A stretch of DNA of 64,000 nucleotides from Quadrisphaera sp. DSM 44207 (GTDB lineage Bacteria; Actinomycetota; Actinomycetes; Actinomycetales; Quadrisphaeraceae), in contig NZ_FNKA01000001.1 in NCBI RefSeq assembly GCF_900101335.1, positions 558,001 through 622,000 on the forward strand. The letters are read 5' to 3'. Both the position numbers and the translations under genes were made by a program. Every line of letters starts with the position of its first letter. Position 1 is the stretch's first letter. Below the pieces are notes generated by a model that did not search any database, was not told where the DNA came from, and saw only the letters and a list, made by a program, of their open reading frames with translations. Positions 1 to 9,079 of this stretch are shown here, one piece after another.

Positions 1-1
1 T

Positions 2-1426
2 GCGCTGCTGCCCGCACCGCTGTCGCAGGACGACGTCCAGCACCTCGTGCGGCGCCTGACCTGGGGCGCGACGCCGACCCTGGTCGAGGAGGTGCGCCGC
101 GACCCGCAGGCATGGCTCGACGCCCAGCTCGAGCCCGCCGCGATCGACGACGCCGCGTGCGACGCCCTGGTGCGCCGCTTCGGCCGCCTGTCCTGGTCGA
201 TCCCGCAGACGCGCGGCGGCGGCTCGTTCGGCAACTACGACTCGATGTGGGAGCTGGGGCAGGCGACCCTGGCGCGGGCCACCTGGAGCCGCCGGCAGCT
301 GCTGGAGGTGGTGTGCGACTTCTGGTCCAACCACCTCAACGTCACCAACCCCGCCTCGGACGTGTGGGACAACCGCCACGACTACGACGCGACGGTGATC
401 CGCCCGCACGCGCTCGGCTCCTTCGACGCCATGCTGCTCGCCTCCGCCCGCCACCCGGCGATGCTGCGCTACCTGGACAACGCCACGAACACCCGCGGCG
501 CGCCCAACGAGAACTACGCCCGCGAGCTGCTGGAGCTGCACACCGTCGGCGTCGACGCCGGCTACGGCGAGGAGGGGGTGCGCGCGGCGGCCCGGGTGCT
601 CACCGGCGCCGCGGTCGACGACGCCACGGGCCTGTACCGCTACGACGAGCGCCGCCACGACCCCGGCGCCGCCGCGGTGATGGGGTGGAGCACCGGGGCG
701 CACAGCGCCGCGGACGGCCAGCGCGTGCAGGCCGACCTGGTGCGCCACCTCGCGCACCACCCGCGCACGGCCGCCACCATCGCGCGCAAGCTGTGCGTGC
801 GGTTCGTCGCCGACGACCCGCCGGCGGCGCTGGTGGAGCGCCTGGCCGCCACCTACCTCGCGCAGGGCACGCGCGTCGTCCCGGTGCTGCGCCAGCTCTT
901 CGCCAGCCCCGAGTTCTGGGCGGCCCGGCGCACCAAGACCCGCCGCCCGCTGGAGGGCTTCGTCGCCGCCGTGCGCGCGATCGGCTCCACCCCCGGCCCG
1001 AGCGGCCTCGGCGGCATGGACTACCTGTACTGGCAGGCCCGCGACATCGGGATGGCGCCGCTGGCGTGGGCCCCGCCCAACGGCTACCCCGACGTCGCCG
1101 TCGCCTGGCAGTCCGCCGGCGCCACGATGCGCCGCTGGAACAAGACCACCGAGGTCGTCAACGGCTGGTGGCCCGCGGACCTGCGCCGCGGTGACCTGGC
1201 CGTGCTGCTGCCCCGCCCGCTGCCCGACACGTTCGGCGAGGTCGTCGACGCCCTGCTCGCCCGCCTGCTGGGGCGCCCGGCCACGGCGCGCGAGCGCTCG
1301 GTGCTGCTGGCCTTCTGCGAGCGCTCGGCGGTCACCCCGCTGCGCGCGGACGACGAGTGGATCACCTGGCGCCTGCCCTCCGTCGTCCAGACGGTGCTGC
1401 ACGCCCCCGGACACATGGAGCGATGA
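2..1426 (+). CDS. DUF1800 family protein, 5' end outside window
   Basis: The reading frame is already open at base 2 and shows the family's N-terminal look (HLVRRLTWGATP) around bases 38-73, so the true start lies upstream; a GTG at 47 would cut into the domain. Family hallmarks visible are FWSNHLNV and NENYARELLELHTVG in the first half, and a C-terminal region of repeated Arg/Trp motifs (WAPPNGYPD). DUF1800 proteins have no settled function; they are usually encoded directly before a secreted DUF1501 protein, as here, where the stop overlaps the next start (ATGA). The pair is presumably cotranscribed and exported or envelope-associated, which is inference. The missing N-terminus prevents a check for a signal peptide. 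Confidence 0.88.
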   Translation, partial: ALLPAPLSQDDVQHLVRRLTWGATPTLVEEVRRDPQAWLDAQLEPAAIDDAACDALVRRFGRLSWSIPQTRGGGSFGNYDSMWELGQATLARATWSRRQLLEVVCDFWSNHLNVTNPASDVWDNRHDYDATVIRPHALGSFDAMLLASARHPAMLRYLDNATNTRGAPNENYARELLELHTVGVDAGYGEEGVRAAARVLTGAAVDDATGLYRYDERRHDPGAAAVMGWSTGAHSAADGQRVQADLVRHLAHHPRTAATIARKLCVRFVADDPPAALVERLAATYLAQGTRVVPVLRQLFASPEFWAARRTKTRRPLEGFVAAVRAIGSTPGPSGLGGMDYLYWQARDIGMAPLAWAPPNGYPDVAVAWQSAGATMRRWNKTTEVVNGWWPADLRRGDLAVLLPRPLPDTFGEVVDALLARLLGRPATARERSVLLAFCERSAVTPLRADDEWITWRLPSVVQTVLHAPGHMER

Positions 1427-2706
1427 CCGTGCCTGCGACCACGCTGCCCTGCACCTGCCCGGACGGCGGCCCGGGCGGCGGCCCCGGCGGCGGCCTGACC
1501 CGGCGCACCCTCCTGAAGGCCCTCGGCGGCGCGGCCCTCACGCTCGCGGCCACCGAGGCGGTGCACACCCGCGTCGCCCTGGCCGCACCCGGCTACACCG
1601 GCGACGTGCTCGTGGTGCTCTCCCTGCGCGGGGGCTTCGACGGGCTCTCGGCGATCGTGCCCGGCGGCGACCCCGACTACCGCCGCCTGCGGCCCACCAT
1701 CGGGATCCCGGCGTCCGCGCTGCTGCCCCTGGACTCCACCTTCGGCCTGCACCCGGCGCTGGCGCCGCTGCTGCCGCTGTGGCGCGCCGGCACGCTCGGC
1801 GCCGTGCAGGGGGTGGGCCAGCCGGACCCCACCCGCTCCCACTTCAAGGCGATGGAGGAGATGGAGCGGGCCGCGCCCGGCAGCGGCCTGCGCACCGGCT
1901 GGCTCGACCGCACCCTGGGCACCCGGGCCCCGGAGACCCCCCTCGCCGCGGTCTCGCTCGGCAGCCCCACCACGCCGGCGTCCCTGGTCGGGCCGTCCCA
2001 GGAGCTGACGGTCGGGTCGCTGGACGGCTTCGCGCTCGCCGGGCCCTGGAGCGCCGCGGAGCACGCGCGCTGGACGACGGCGCTGACCGAGCTGCACCGG
2101 GAGGGTCCGCCCACCGTGGCCGCCGCGGGCGCCCGGGCGCTGGAGGCGGCGCGCACCATCGCCGGGACGAGCGCCGCGCCCGGGGCGGCCTACCCCGCGG
2201 GCGACCTGGGCACCTGCCTGCGCGACGTGGCGCGCCTGGTCAAGGCGGACGTCGGCGTCCAGGTCGCCGCGGTCGACTACGGCGACTGGGACATGCACAA
2301 CGACCTCGGCCGCCACGACCGCGGGTGGATGCGGGACAAGCTGGCCGAGCTGGCGTCGGCGCTGGCCGCCTTCGCCGCCGACCTCGGCCCCCGCATGAGC
2401 GGGGTGACGCTGCTGACGCTGTCGGAGTTCGGCCGCCGCGCGGGCGAGAACGGCTCCGGCGGGCTGGACCACGGCCACGGCAACCTCGTGCTCATGATGG
2501 GCGGCGGCGTGGTCGGCGGCCGCGTGCACGGCCGGTGGCCCGGGCTGTCGACCACGGCCCTGGACGACGGCGCGCTCGCCGGCACCACCGACTTCCGCGG
2601 CATCGTCGGGGAGGTGCTGCAGAAGCGCTGCGGCGCCGGGTCGCTGGGCGACGTCTTCCCCGGCTTCTCCGGCGGCACGGGCCTGGGCCTCGTGCGCGCC
2701 CGCTGA
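1423..2706 (+). CDS. DUF1501 family secreted protein (Tat substrate)
   Basis: 427 residues. The N-terminus contains a twin-arginine export signal (LTRRTLLKALGGAALTLA, about residues 24-41) ending near VALA, so the protein is probably exported folded. DUF1501 proteins share the alkaline-phosphatase/sulfatase superfamily fold; visible conserved segments are LRGGFDGLS near residue 68, YGDWDMHND in the middle, and SEFGRRAGENGSGGLDHGHGN near residue 330. The ATG at 1423 overlaps the DUF1800 stop by 4 bp; a GTG two codons later is the alternative and would not alter the Tat signal. Function is unknown; catalytic activity has not been shown for the family in general. Ends 12 bp before the convergent DUF6541 gene. 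Confidence 0.9.
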   Translation: MTVPATTLPCTCPDGGPGGGPGGGLTRRTLLKALGGAALTLAATEAVHTRVALAAPGYTGDVLVVLSLRGGFDGLSAIVPGGDPDYRRLRPTIGIPASALLPLDSTFGLHPALAPLLPLWRAGTLGAVQGVGQPDPTRSHFKAMEEMERAAPGSGLRTGWLDRTLGTRAPETPLAAVSLGSPTTPASLVGPSQELTVGSLDGFALAGPWSAAEHARWTTALTELHREGPPTVAAAGARALEAARTIAGTSAAPGAAYPAGDLGTCLRDVARLVKADVGVQVAAVDYGDWDMHNDLGRHDRGWMRDKLAELASALAAFAADLGPRMSGVTLLTLSEFGRRAGENGSGGLDHGHGNLVLMMGGGVVGGRVHGRWPGLSTTALDDGALAGTTDFRGIVGEVLQKRCGAGSLGDVFPGFSGGTGLGLVRAR

Positions 2707-2718
2707 CCCGCCGCTGCC

Positions 2719-4908
2719 CTAGACCGGCTGGCCGGCGCAGGTGGTGAGCCGGTACAGGCGCGCGTCCCCGACCGCCGTCACGGGCGCGAAGGCGCCGGAG
2801 TCCGGCGCGGCGCGCACGCCGTCGAACCAGGCGGCCCGCGGCAGCCACTCGAAGTAGCGCTGGCCCGCCACCACCAGGTGCGTGACGCCGAGCTCGCGCA
2901 CGGCCGCGCACACGCCCGCGTCGGTGCCCACCTCGTGCAGGCGCGCCGCGACGAGGCGCTGCTGGTCGGTCCACGTCCCCGTGAAGTGCGTGAACAGGGG
3001 CCGGCGGTCCGCGAGCGCCATCATCAGGGCGCTGCCGTCGTAGGGGTCGTTGGCGACGACCGCGCCGGGCGGGACGGCGTCGCGCATCTGCGCGTACAGG
3101 GCGAGCTCCTGCGCGCTGACCAGCGGGCTGACGCTGCTGTCGCCCGAGGCGTACCCGGCGGTCAGCGCCTCGCGGGTGGAGGCCGCCCCGGAGCCGGGCG
3201 CCAGCAGCGCCACGACGGCGACCAGGAGGACGACCCCGGGCGAGGCCGCCGCCGAGCGCAGGCCCGGACGCCGTCCGAGCGCGTCCAGCCGCGCGCCCGC
3301 CAGCTCCAGCAGCCCTGCCAGGCCGGCGGCGGCCAGGACCACCGCCGGGACGGCGACCAGGGGCGCCAGGCGGTAGGCGTCGTTGTACCAGGGCCCGGTG
3401 AGCAGGTGGGTGTCCGTGGTCTGCGCGAGCACGTACAGGCCCGCGGCCGCGGCCCACGCCGCGACCAGCCACCGCTCGCGGCGCGCCCGCAGCAGCAGCA
3501 CCGCGCCCGCGAGCGCCAGCAGGCTCGCCCACGCGCCGCCCGGGCGGCCCTCCGGCGGAGCGCCCAGCAGCGCCTCCCCCACCGCCTGCGGCACGCTGGC
3601 GCGCGCGGGCCACACGTACGCCCCGACCGCCGCCAGGGTGGAGGAGCGCGCGACCAGCACTCCCGCCGCGGCGAGGACGACCAACGCCGCGGCCGCGGCC
3701 GCCCACAGCCGGGGCCGGGCGGCCGGGCGCCGCCAGGCGCGCCGCACCGCGCGCGCGAGCACCGCCGCCAGCAGGGGGCCGGCCAGCGCCGCGAGCGCGA
3801 ACAGGGCGCTGGGGTGCGCCAGCGCGAGGCCGACCAGCCCGCCCCCGGTGACGAGGGCGGCGACGCCCGGGTGCGGGCGCTCCCCGGCCGGTCCGCGCCC
3901 GAGCACGGCCAGCAGCGCCGCGAGCACGGCGGGCAGCAGCGCCGTGGCCAGCAGCACCGGGTAGACCACGCCCCAGACCAGCAGCAGCGTGGGGAAGGAC
4001 GGGAAGGCGGCGGCCAGGACGCCGGCGGCAGCGGCGGCGGCCGGCGCGTCGGGGAGCACCGAGCGGGTGAGCGCGACGACCGACAGCGGCCAGACCACCG
4101 CCGAGACCGCGAGCGCGACGACGTTGGTGGCGACCACCACGCCGCTGCCGCTCAGCTGCACCACGAGGGTGACCACGCCGTGCCACGCGGCCGGGTAGGG
4201 CGCGGGGGCGTCGGGGCTGGTGAGGCGGGCCAGGTGCAGGCTGGAGGCGTCCCCGGTCTCCAGCGCCAGGTGCACCGCGTTGAGGTGGAAGACGATGTCG
4301 TAGGCCTGCGAGACCAGGTCCGGGGACCAGATGCCGCGGCGCACCGCGACCGCGAGCAGCACCGCGCCCGTGCCCGCTCCCAGCAGGCCCGCCAGCAGGG
4401 CCGAGCGCTCCCGCCGGGCGGGGGCGGCCGCCCGGCGGGAGTCGCGCCGCAGCGCCGGCGTGCTGCCGGTCGCGGTGACGCTGCCCGTGGTGCTGCTGCT
4501 GCCTCGTGCGGCGACGACCGCGGCGAGGCCCGTCGTGATGCCGGTCGTGATGCCGGTGGTGATGCCGGTGGTGATGCCGGTCGTGATGCCCGTGCTCGTG
4601 CCCGTCGGCCGCGCGTGCCGCGGCAGCGACGGGCGCGGCGGCGGCGCGGGCCGGGCCACCGCGAGCACGGCCGCGACTGCGGCCGCGACCAGGGCCGTGA
4701 GCGCCAGCGGCGCGGTCGCGCTCCAGCGCAGGCCGACCGCGGGGGCGAGGACGGCGCTGACGGCGACCACGGCGACGGACAGCGGGGCGGCGCTGCCGAG
4801 GAGCAGCAGGCCGCGCAGGCGCAGCGCCGCGCCGAGCGCCAGCCCGGGCCCCAGCAGGACGGCGAGCGCGACGGCGAACACGCCGAACGCGTCGGTCCAC
4901 GCCGTCAC
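2719..4908 (-). CDS. DUF6541-like multi-pass membrane protein
   Basis: 729 residues, starting MTAWTDAFGVFAVALAVLLGPG. Roughly a dozen or more hydrophobic segments are spread over the first 560 residues, followed by a soluble C-terminal part with ANDPYDGSALMMALADRRPLF, a motif shared with the neighbouring 685-residue protein and typical of actinobacterial DUF6541 proteins. These resemble the membrane scaffold of GT-C glycosyltransferases, but no catalytic role is established. Between TM3 and TM4 (about residues 106-126) sits a low-complexity run of five TGIT units produced by a 12-bp tandem repeat. Together with the next gene it forms a duplicated pair on the minus strand, separated by 144 bp. 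Confidence 0.78.
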   Translation of the reverse strand: MTAWTDAFGVFAVALAVLLGPGLALGAALRLRGLLLLGSAAPLSVAVVAVSAVLAPAVGLRWSATAPLALTALVAAAVAAVLAVARPAPPPRPSLPRHARPTGTSTGITTGITTGITTGITTGITTGLAAVVAARGSSSTTGSVTATGSTPALRRDSRRAAAPARRERSALLAGLLGAGTGAVLLAVAVRRGIWSPDLVSQAYDIVFHLNAVHLALETGDASSLHLARLTSPDAPAPYPAAWHGVVTLVVQLSGSGVVVATNVVALAVSAVVWPLSVVALTRSVLPDAPAAAAAAGVLAAAFPSFPTLLLVWGVVYPVLLATALLPAVLAALLAVLGRGPAGERPHPGVAALVTGGGLVGLALAHPSALFALAALAGPLLAAVLARAVRRAWRRPAARPRLWAAAAAALVVLAAAGVLVARSSTLAAVGAYVWPARASVPQAVGEALLGAPPEGRPGGAWASLLALAGAVLLLRARRERWLVAAWAAAAGLYVLAQTTDTHLLTGPWYNDAYRLAPLVAVPAVVLAAAGLAGLLELAGARLDALGRRPGLRSAAASPGVVLLVAVVALLAPGSGAASTREALTAGYASGDSSVSPLVSAQELALYAQMRDAVPPGAVVANDPYDGSALMMALADRRPLFTHFTGTWTDQQRLVAARLHEVGTDAGVCAAVRELGVTHLVVAGQRYFEWLPRAAWFDGVRAAPDSGAFAPVTAVGDARLYRLTTCAGQPV
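4532..4591. repeat. 12-bp tandem repeat, five units, in frame
   Basis: Five consecutive units of the type GTCGTGATGCCG lie inside the DUF6541-like gene and encode TGIT repeats on the minus strand. The unit length keeps the reading frame whatever the copy number. Confidence 0.9.
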
Positions 4909-5052
4909 CGCAGCCGTCCCCGCCCCTTCCGGAAGCCCCGCGTCGCCCGAACGCGGCGCCGTGCACTCCCCGGCGGGGACGCTACCGGCGCCCGGCAGCC
5001 GCCGCGGGCTGTCGCGGGGATCCCCCTCGCCGGCCTCCCGGCTGCCGGCGCC

Positions 5053-7110
5053 TCAGGGCGCGCACGGGGTCCCCGGCACCAGCACCCGGTGCACCGAGGC
5101 GCCGCCCTGGCGGTCGACGAGCTCCAGGGAGCGCGCGGCGTCCAGGTCGGCGAAGCCCGGCGCGCGCTCGCGCCACGCCTGCACCGGCGTGGTGCCCGCG
5201 TACACCCAGCACACGCGCAGGGCGCGCAGCGCCTCCTGCACGGCGGGGTCGGTGTCGACGTCGTCCAGGCGCTCGAGCAGGACGGCGGCCTCGGGGGTCG
5301 GGTCCCCCGCGCTGTGGTGGACGAAGAGGGGCCGCACCCCGGCGAGGGCGTACATCCACGGCGAGCCGTCGACGGGGTCGTTGAGCACGCGGGCGCCCTC
5401 GGGCAGCCCGCGCCCGGCGAGGCGCTGCATCACGGCGCGCTCGTCGGGGCCCACGGTGCGGTCGGCGTACCCGGCCGCGAGGCGGACGACGGCCCGCTCC
5501 TGCGCCCCGACGGCCAGGGCGACCCAGGCCAGCACGGCGAGGCCGGCGGCCCCGGCCCGGACGGCGCGGCGGCGCCCGGCGGCCCAGGAGGCGACCCGGG
5601 AGTCGAGCCGGGAGGCGACGCGCGCCGCGGCGGCGCCCGTCATCACCGCGCCGAGGACGGCGACGAGCGCGACGAGCCGGTGCGGCTCGTTGTAGAAAAG
5701 CATCGTCACCGACCGCAGCGGGAGCGCGACGGGCGCGACCGCGACCACCGCCAGCAGCACCGCGACCAGCCACGCCAGCGCGAGCCACGCGGTGGCCCGG
5801 TGCGCGGCGGTCAGCACGAGCGCCCCGAGGAGCAGCGCGGCCAGGCCGACCTGCGGGGCCTGCACCGGCACGCCGTAGCCCAGCCCGGGACTGACCTGCA
5901 GCACCAGGCCCAGCACCTGCCCGAGCGCGGGCAGCGCGCCGTCCTCGGTGCGGAAGTCGTAGGCGGCCATGGCCTGGAGCGCGGGGAAGCGCTGCCGCGC
6001 CCGGTCGAGGGCCGCCAGCACGAACACGGCGACCAGCGCGACCGGCCAGGCGCCCAGGACCGCCTGCCGCCACGGCGGCCGCACCACCCGCCCCGCGCCC
6101 CAGGCCCCCGCCAGCAGCGCGACCACGGCCACCCCGGCCGGCTGGACGGCGGCCACCCCGACCAGGGCGAGCACGACGAGCACCCAGCTGCGGGCGTCCC
6201 CCAGCCCCGCGCCACCACCGCCGCTGCCACCGCCGCTGGCCCAGCCCTCGCCGCCCAGCAGGCGCCCCTCGAACGCCCGCACGGCGAGCGCACCGGCGAG
6301 CAGGGCGGTTGCGAGCGCCACCCCGTACGCCCACGCCGGGCGCCACCAGTGGTCGACGGGGAAGACCGTCGGCAGCACCGAGACCGCGGCGGCGACCGCC
6401 GCGCCCGCGCCCCTGCCGCGCGTCGCCGTCCAGGCCAGGGCCGCGGCGGCCAGCGGCAGCACCGCGCCGTACGCCACGAGCAGCAGCGCGTTCAGCACGG
6501 GCACCGCGCCGGCCCCCGTCAGGTCCACTCCCACGGCGGCCAGCGCGTGCAGCCCGGTCGGGTAGGCGCTGCCCACCTCGCGCCACCCCGCGCCGAGCAG
6601 CTCCGCGGGCGCCCGGGTGGGGTCGCTGCTGCCCGTGGCGGCGACCCAGGTGGTCAGGTTCGCGTGCCAGACGGCGTCCCACAGCTGGTCCACCGCGCCG
6701 AGGTCGACGCCGGCGCGCCCGGCGAGCACGGCCACGTACCCCGCCGCCGCCAGCACCCCCGCCGCCGCGACGAGCACCTGCCGGTCCGGGCGGGCGTGCA
6801 GGCGGGCGTGCAGGCGGGCGTGCAGGCGGGCGCGCCACGCTGGTGCGGGCACCGGGGAGGCGCGGCGGCGGCGCACCAGCGCGGCGACCACCGCGGGCGC
6901 GGCCAGGACGGCGGTGGTGGCGAGCAGGGCGCCCGGGCCCCACGCGGCCCCCAGGCGCGGGACGGCGACCGAGCCGGCCCCCACGACCCCGAGGGTGAGG
7001 ACGGGACCGAGCACGAGCGCCCACCCGGCCGGCACGCCGTGCGCGCGGGCCAGCAGCGCTCCGGGCGCCCACAGCACGGCGGCGGTGGTGAGCAGGACCA
7101 GCGCGCTCAC
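5053..7110 (-). CDS. DUF6541-like multi-pass membrane protein (second copy)
   Basis: 685 residues beginning MSALVLLTTAAVLWAPGALLARAHGVPAGW. Same architecture as the preceding paralogue: many hydrophobic helices, then a soluble C-terminal segment with VLNDPVDGSPWMYALAGVRPLFVHH, matching the NDPYDGSALM... segment of its neighbour. A periplasm-side WDAVWHANLTTWVA segment near residue 125 parallels YDIVFHLNAVHLAL in the paralogue, supporting duplication. A three-unit RLHA repeat lies near residues 93-105. No catalytic residues can be assigned. The order (two DUF6541 genes on the minus strand) suggests one transcription unit starting upstream of 7110. Confidence 0.78.
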   Translation of the reverse strand: MSALVLLTTAAVLWAPGALLARAHGVPAGWALVLGPVLTLGVVGAGSVAVPRLGAAWGPGALLATTAVLAAPAVVAALVRRRRASPVPAPAWRARLHARLHARLHARPDRQVLVAAAGVLAAAGYVAVLAGRAGVDLGAVDQLWDAVWHANLTTWVAATGSSDPTRAPAELLGAGWREVGSAYPTGLHALAAVGVDLTGAGAVPVLNALLLVAYGAVLPLAAAALAWTATRGRGAGAAVAAAVSVLPTVFPVDHWWRPAWAYGVALATALLAGALAVRAFEGRLLGGEGWASGGGSGGGGAGLGDARSWVLVVLALVGVAAVQPAGVAVVALLAGAWGAGRVVRPPWRQAVLGAWPVALVAVFVLAALDRARQRFPALQAMAAYDFRTEDGALPALGQVLGLVLQVSPGLGYGVPVQAPQVGLAALLLGALVLTAAHRATAWLALAWLVAVLLAVVAVAPVALPLRSVTMLFYNEPHRLVALVAVLGAVMTGAAAARVASRLDSRVASWAAGRRRAVRAGAAGLAVLAWVALAVGAQERAVVRLAAGYADRTVGPDERAVMQRLAGRGLPEGARVLNDPVDGSPWMYALAGVRPLFVHHSAGDPTPEAAVLLERLDDVDTDPAVQEALRALRVCWVYAGTTPVQAWRERAPGFADLDAARSLELVDRQGGASVHRVLVPGTPCAP
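6792..6827. repeat. 12-bp tandem repeat, three units, in frame
   Basis: Three units GGGCGTGCAGGC encode the RLHA repeats of the second DUF6541-like protein; a degenerate fourth follows. Confidence 0.85.
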
Positions 7111-7279
7111 GCCGGCCGCCCCACGGCCGCGACCCTACGCGGCTCCCCCGCGCCCCCCGCCCCTCGCACGCCCCCAGCCGCCCGTCACCCGCTCGCCGAG
7201 CGCTGACCTGTGGACCGTCGGCGCGGCGTGTCGCGTCTACGGGTCGACGCTCGACGAGCGCCCCGGCCGATCCGCGGCG

Positions 7280-8193
7280 TCACAGCGCCCGCTCCACCAG
7301 CAGCGGTACCGCGCAGGCGTTCAGGGTGTCCCGCCACGTGCACCGCACCACGGCGTGCCCGAGGGCGACCAGCGTGTTGGTGCGCCACCGGTCCCGGTGG
7401 AGGGCCTCGGGAGCGTCGTGGACGGTGCGGCCGTCGGCCTCCAGCAGCAGCAGCCCGGTCCGTCCGCGCCGCCGGGCGCGGAACGGCATGTCGGCGCGCA
7501 GGACAGGTGGCCGTGCTCGTCGCGCACCGGGAGCTGCAGCTCGTCCGGCGGCAGGCCCGCGTCCACGCAGCGCAGCCGCGCGCGGCTCTCCAGCGGCGAC
7601 TCGGCGCGCGCGTCAGCCAGCCCCCAGAGGTCCTGCACGGCGCGGCAGCCCCGTCGACCGGCCGCTCGGTGGGCGGCCTCGGCGAGGCCGCCCACGTCCA
7701 CGCACCCGGACCGCAGCGCGGAGTCCAGGACGGCGAGGGCGTCCGGACGCGGGAGCCGGGGCACCAGGTCGGCCAGCGTGCGCACCGCGCTGGTGACCGG
7801 GATGCCGCCCGCGTCGACGACGTCCTGCGCCGCCAGCTGCAGGCGGTGCACCGCCAGCCGCCTGCTGCCAGCCACCACGGAACCGCCGACGACGACGTCG
7901 ACGAGCCCCGTGCGGGGCACACCCGCGATGTCGTGCAGCGCGGCGGCGCTGCCCAGGCCGACGACCGCGCCGGGCACGGCCGCCACCGCCGAGCGCGCCC
8001 AGGAGCGCTGCAGGAGGTGCCCGGTGCGCGTCGGGTCCACCAGGTGGGTCCCGCGCAGCAGCGGCTCCCAAGCACCGGCGCGGAGGTGGCGCCGCACGAG
8101 CGCCCGCGAGGCGCCCGCCGCCGCCACGTCGCGCCACGTCAGCACCGCGTCCTGGCGCGCGGCCCGGGCGAGCAGGTGGTCCAGCACGTGCAC
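7280..8193 (-). pseudogene. DUF559/AbiEi-like protein, frameshifted
   Basis: Translation from a GTG at 8193 (VHVLDHLLARAARQDAVLTW) gives the usual N-terminal winged-helix-like and AbiEi-like body of actinobacterial DUF559 proteins through ESPLESRARLRCVDAGLP and LPVRDEHGHL. The frame then shifts near 7499-7508; the C-terminal endonuclease-like part (LLLLEADGRTVHDAPEALHRDRWRTNTL, then VVRCTWRD) continues in another frame and stops at 7280. A loss of one base would explain it. The unshifted frame instead runs into meaningless Pro/Ser/Arg-rich sequence to 7321. Either a recent pseudogene or a base-calling error. DUF559 proteins carry a very-short-patch-repair-like fold of unknown role. Confidence 0.75.
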
Positions 8194-8362
8194 CCGCTGG
8201 ATCCTCGAGCCCTCCGCCCCTGCCGCGCACCCGTCGTCGCGCGGCTGTGGACGACGGGACGCGCGCGCGCCCTGTGGGCGGCCGGTGCCGTCGAGCGAGC
8301 CCGTCGGGCAGGGCGCCGGGTCGGCCGTGCGCGCGAGCCGCGCCGCGCCGCAGACTGCTCGC

Positions 8363-9079
8363 ATGTGCGGTCGCTACGCCAGCTCGCGCCGGGACGCCGA
8401 CCTCGTCGAGGCCTTCGAGGTCGACGACGCGGTCGGCGAGGAGCTGCCCCCCTCCTACAACAAGGCGCCGACCCAGCCGGTGCGCGCCGTCGTGACCCGC
8501 CCGCCGCGCGAGGAGGACGGCGGCGCGCCGTCCCGGCAGCTGCGCACGCTGCGCTGGGGGCTCGTGCCGGCGTGGGCGAAGGACCCGAGGATCGGCAACC
8601 GCATGATCAACGCCCGCGTCGAGACGATCACGGAGAAGCCGGCGTTCAAGCGGGCCGCGGCCCGGCGCCGCCTCGTCGTCCCGGCCGACGGCTACTACGA
8701 GTGGGAGAAGAGGGAGGACGGCGCGAAGGTGCCGCACTTCCTGCACGCCGCCGACGACGGCCTGCTGGCCTTCGGCGGCCTCTACGAGCTGTGGCCCGAC
8801 CCGACCAAGGCGGAGGACGACCCCGACCGCTGGCTGTGGACCCTGACGATCATCACGACGCGGGCCACGGACGCCGCCGGGCGCATCCACGACCGCTCCC
8901 CGCTCGTCGTCCCGGCGGAGATGCTCGACGACTGGCTCGACCCGCAGCTGACCGACCTGGACCTCGTGCGCCAGCTGCTCGACGCCGTCCCGGAGCCGCA
9001 CCTGGTCACCCACGAGGTCTCTCCCGCGGTCAACAGCGTGCGCAACGACTCCCCCGACCTCCTCGCACCCGTGACGTGA
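8363..9079 (+). CDS. SOS response-associated peptidase (SRAP, HMCES/YedK family)
   Basis: 238 residues starting MCGRYASS. The catalytic Cys2, exposed after removal of Met1, forms a thiazolidine DNA-protein crosslink with abasic sites in single-stranded DNA in characterised family members, shielding them from strand breakage. Other family signatures visible: YNKAPTQPV near residue 33, LRWGLVPAWAKD near 62, MINARVETI near 80 with the active-site Asn and Arg/Glu, PADGYYEWEK near 110, and the C-terminal HDRSP and HEVSPAVN segments. Length is normal. It is divergent from the broken DUF559 gene (169 bp apart) and its stop overlaps the next start by 4 bp (GTGA), so the two are translationally coupled although functionally unrelated. 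Confidence 0.93.
   Translation: MCGRYASSRRDADLVEAFEVDDAVGEELPPSYNKAPTQPVRAVVTRPPREEDGGAPSRQLRTLRWGLVPAWAKDPRIGNRMINARVETITEKPAFKRAAARRRLVVPADGYYEWEKREDGAKVPHFLHAADDGLLAFGGLYELWPDPTKAEDDPDRWLWTLTIITTRATDAAGRIHDRSPLVVPAEMLDDWLDPQLTDLDLVRQLLDAVPEPHLVTHEVSPAVNSVRNDSPDLLAPVT

Noticed and set aside
2878-7206. Very long open frame (1442 codons) on the plus strand
   Set aside because: It is antisense to the two DUF6541 genes, has no domain-like sequence, and is Arg/Gln/Gly-rich as expected for the complementary frame of GC-rich coding DNA.
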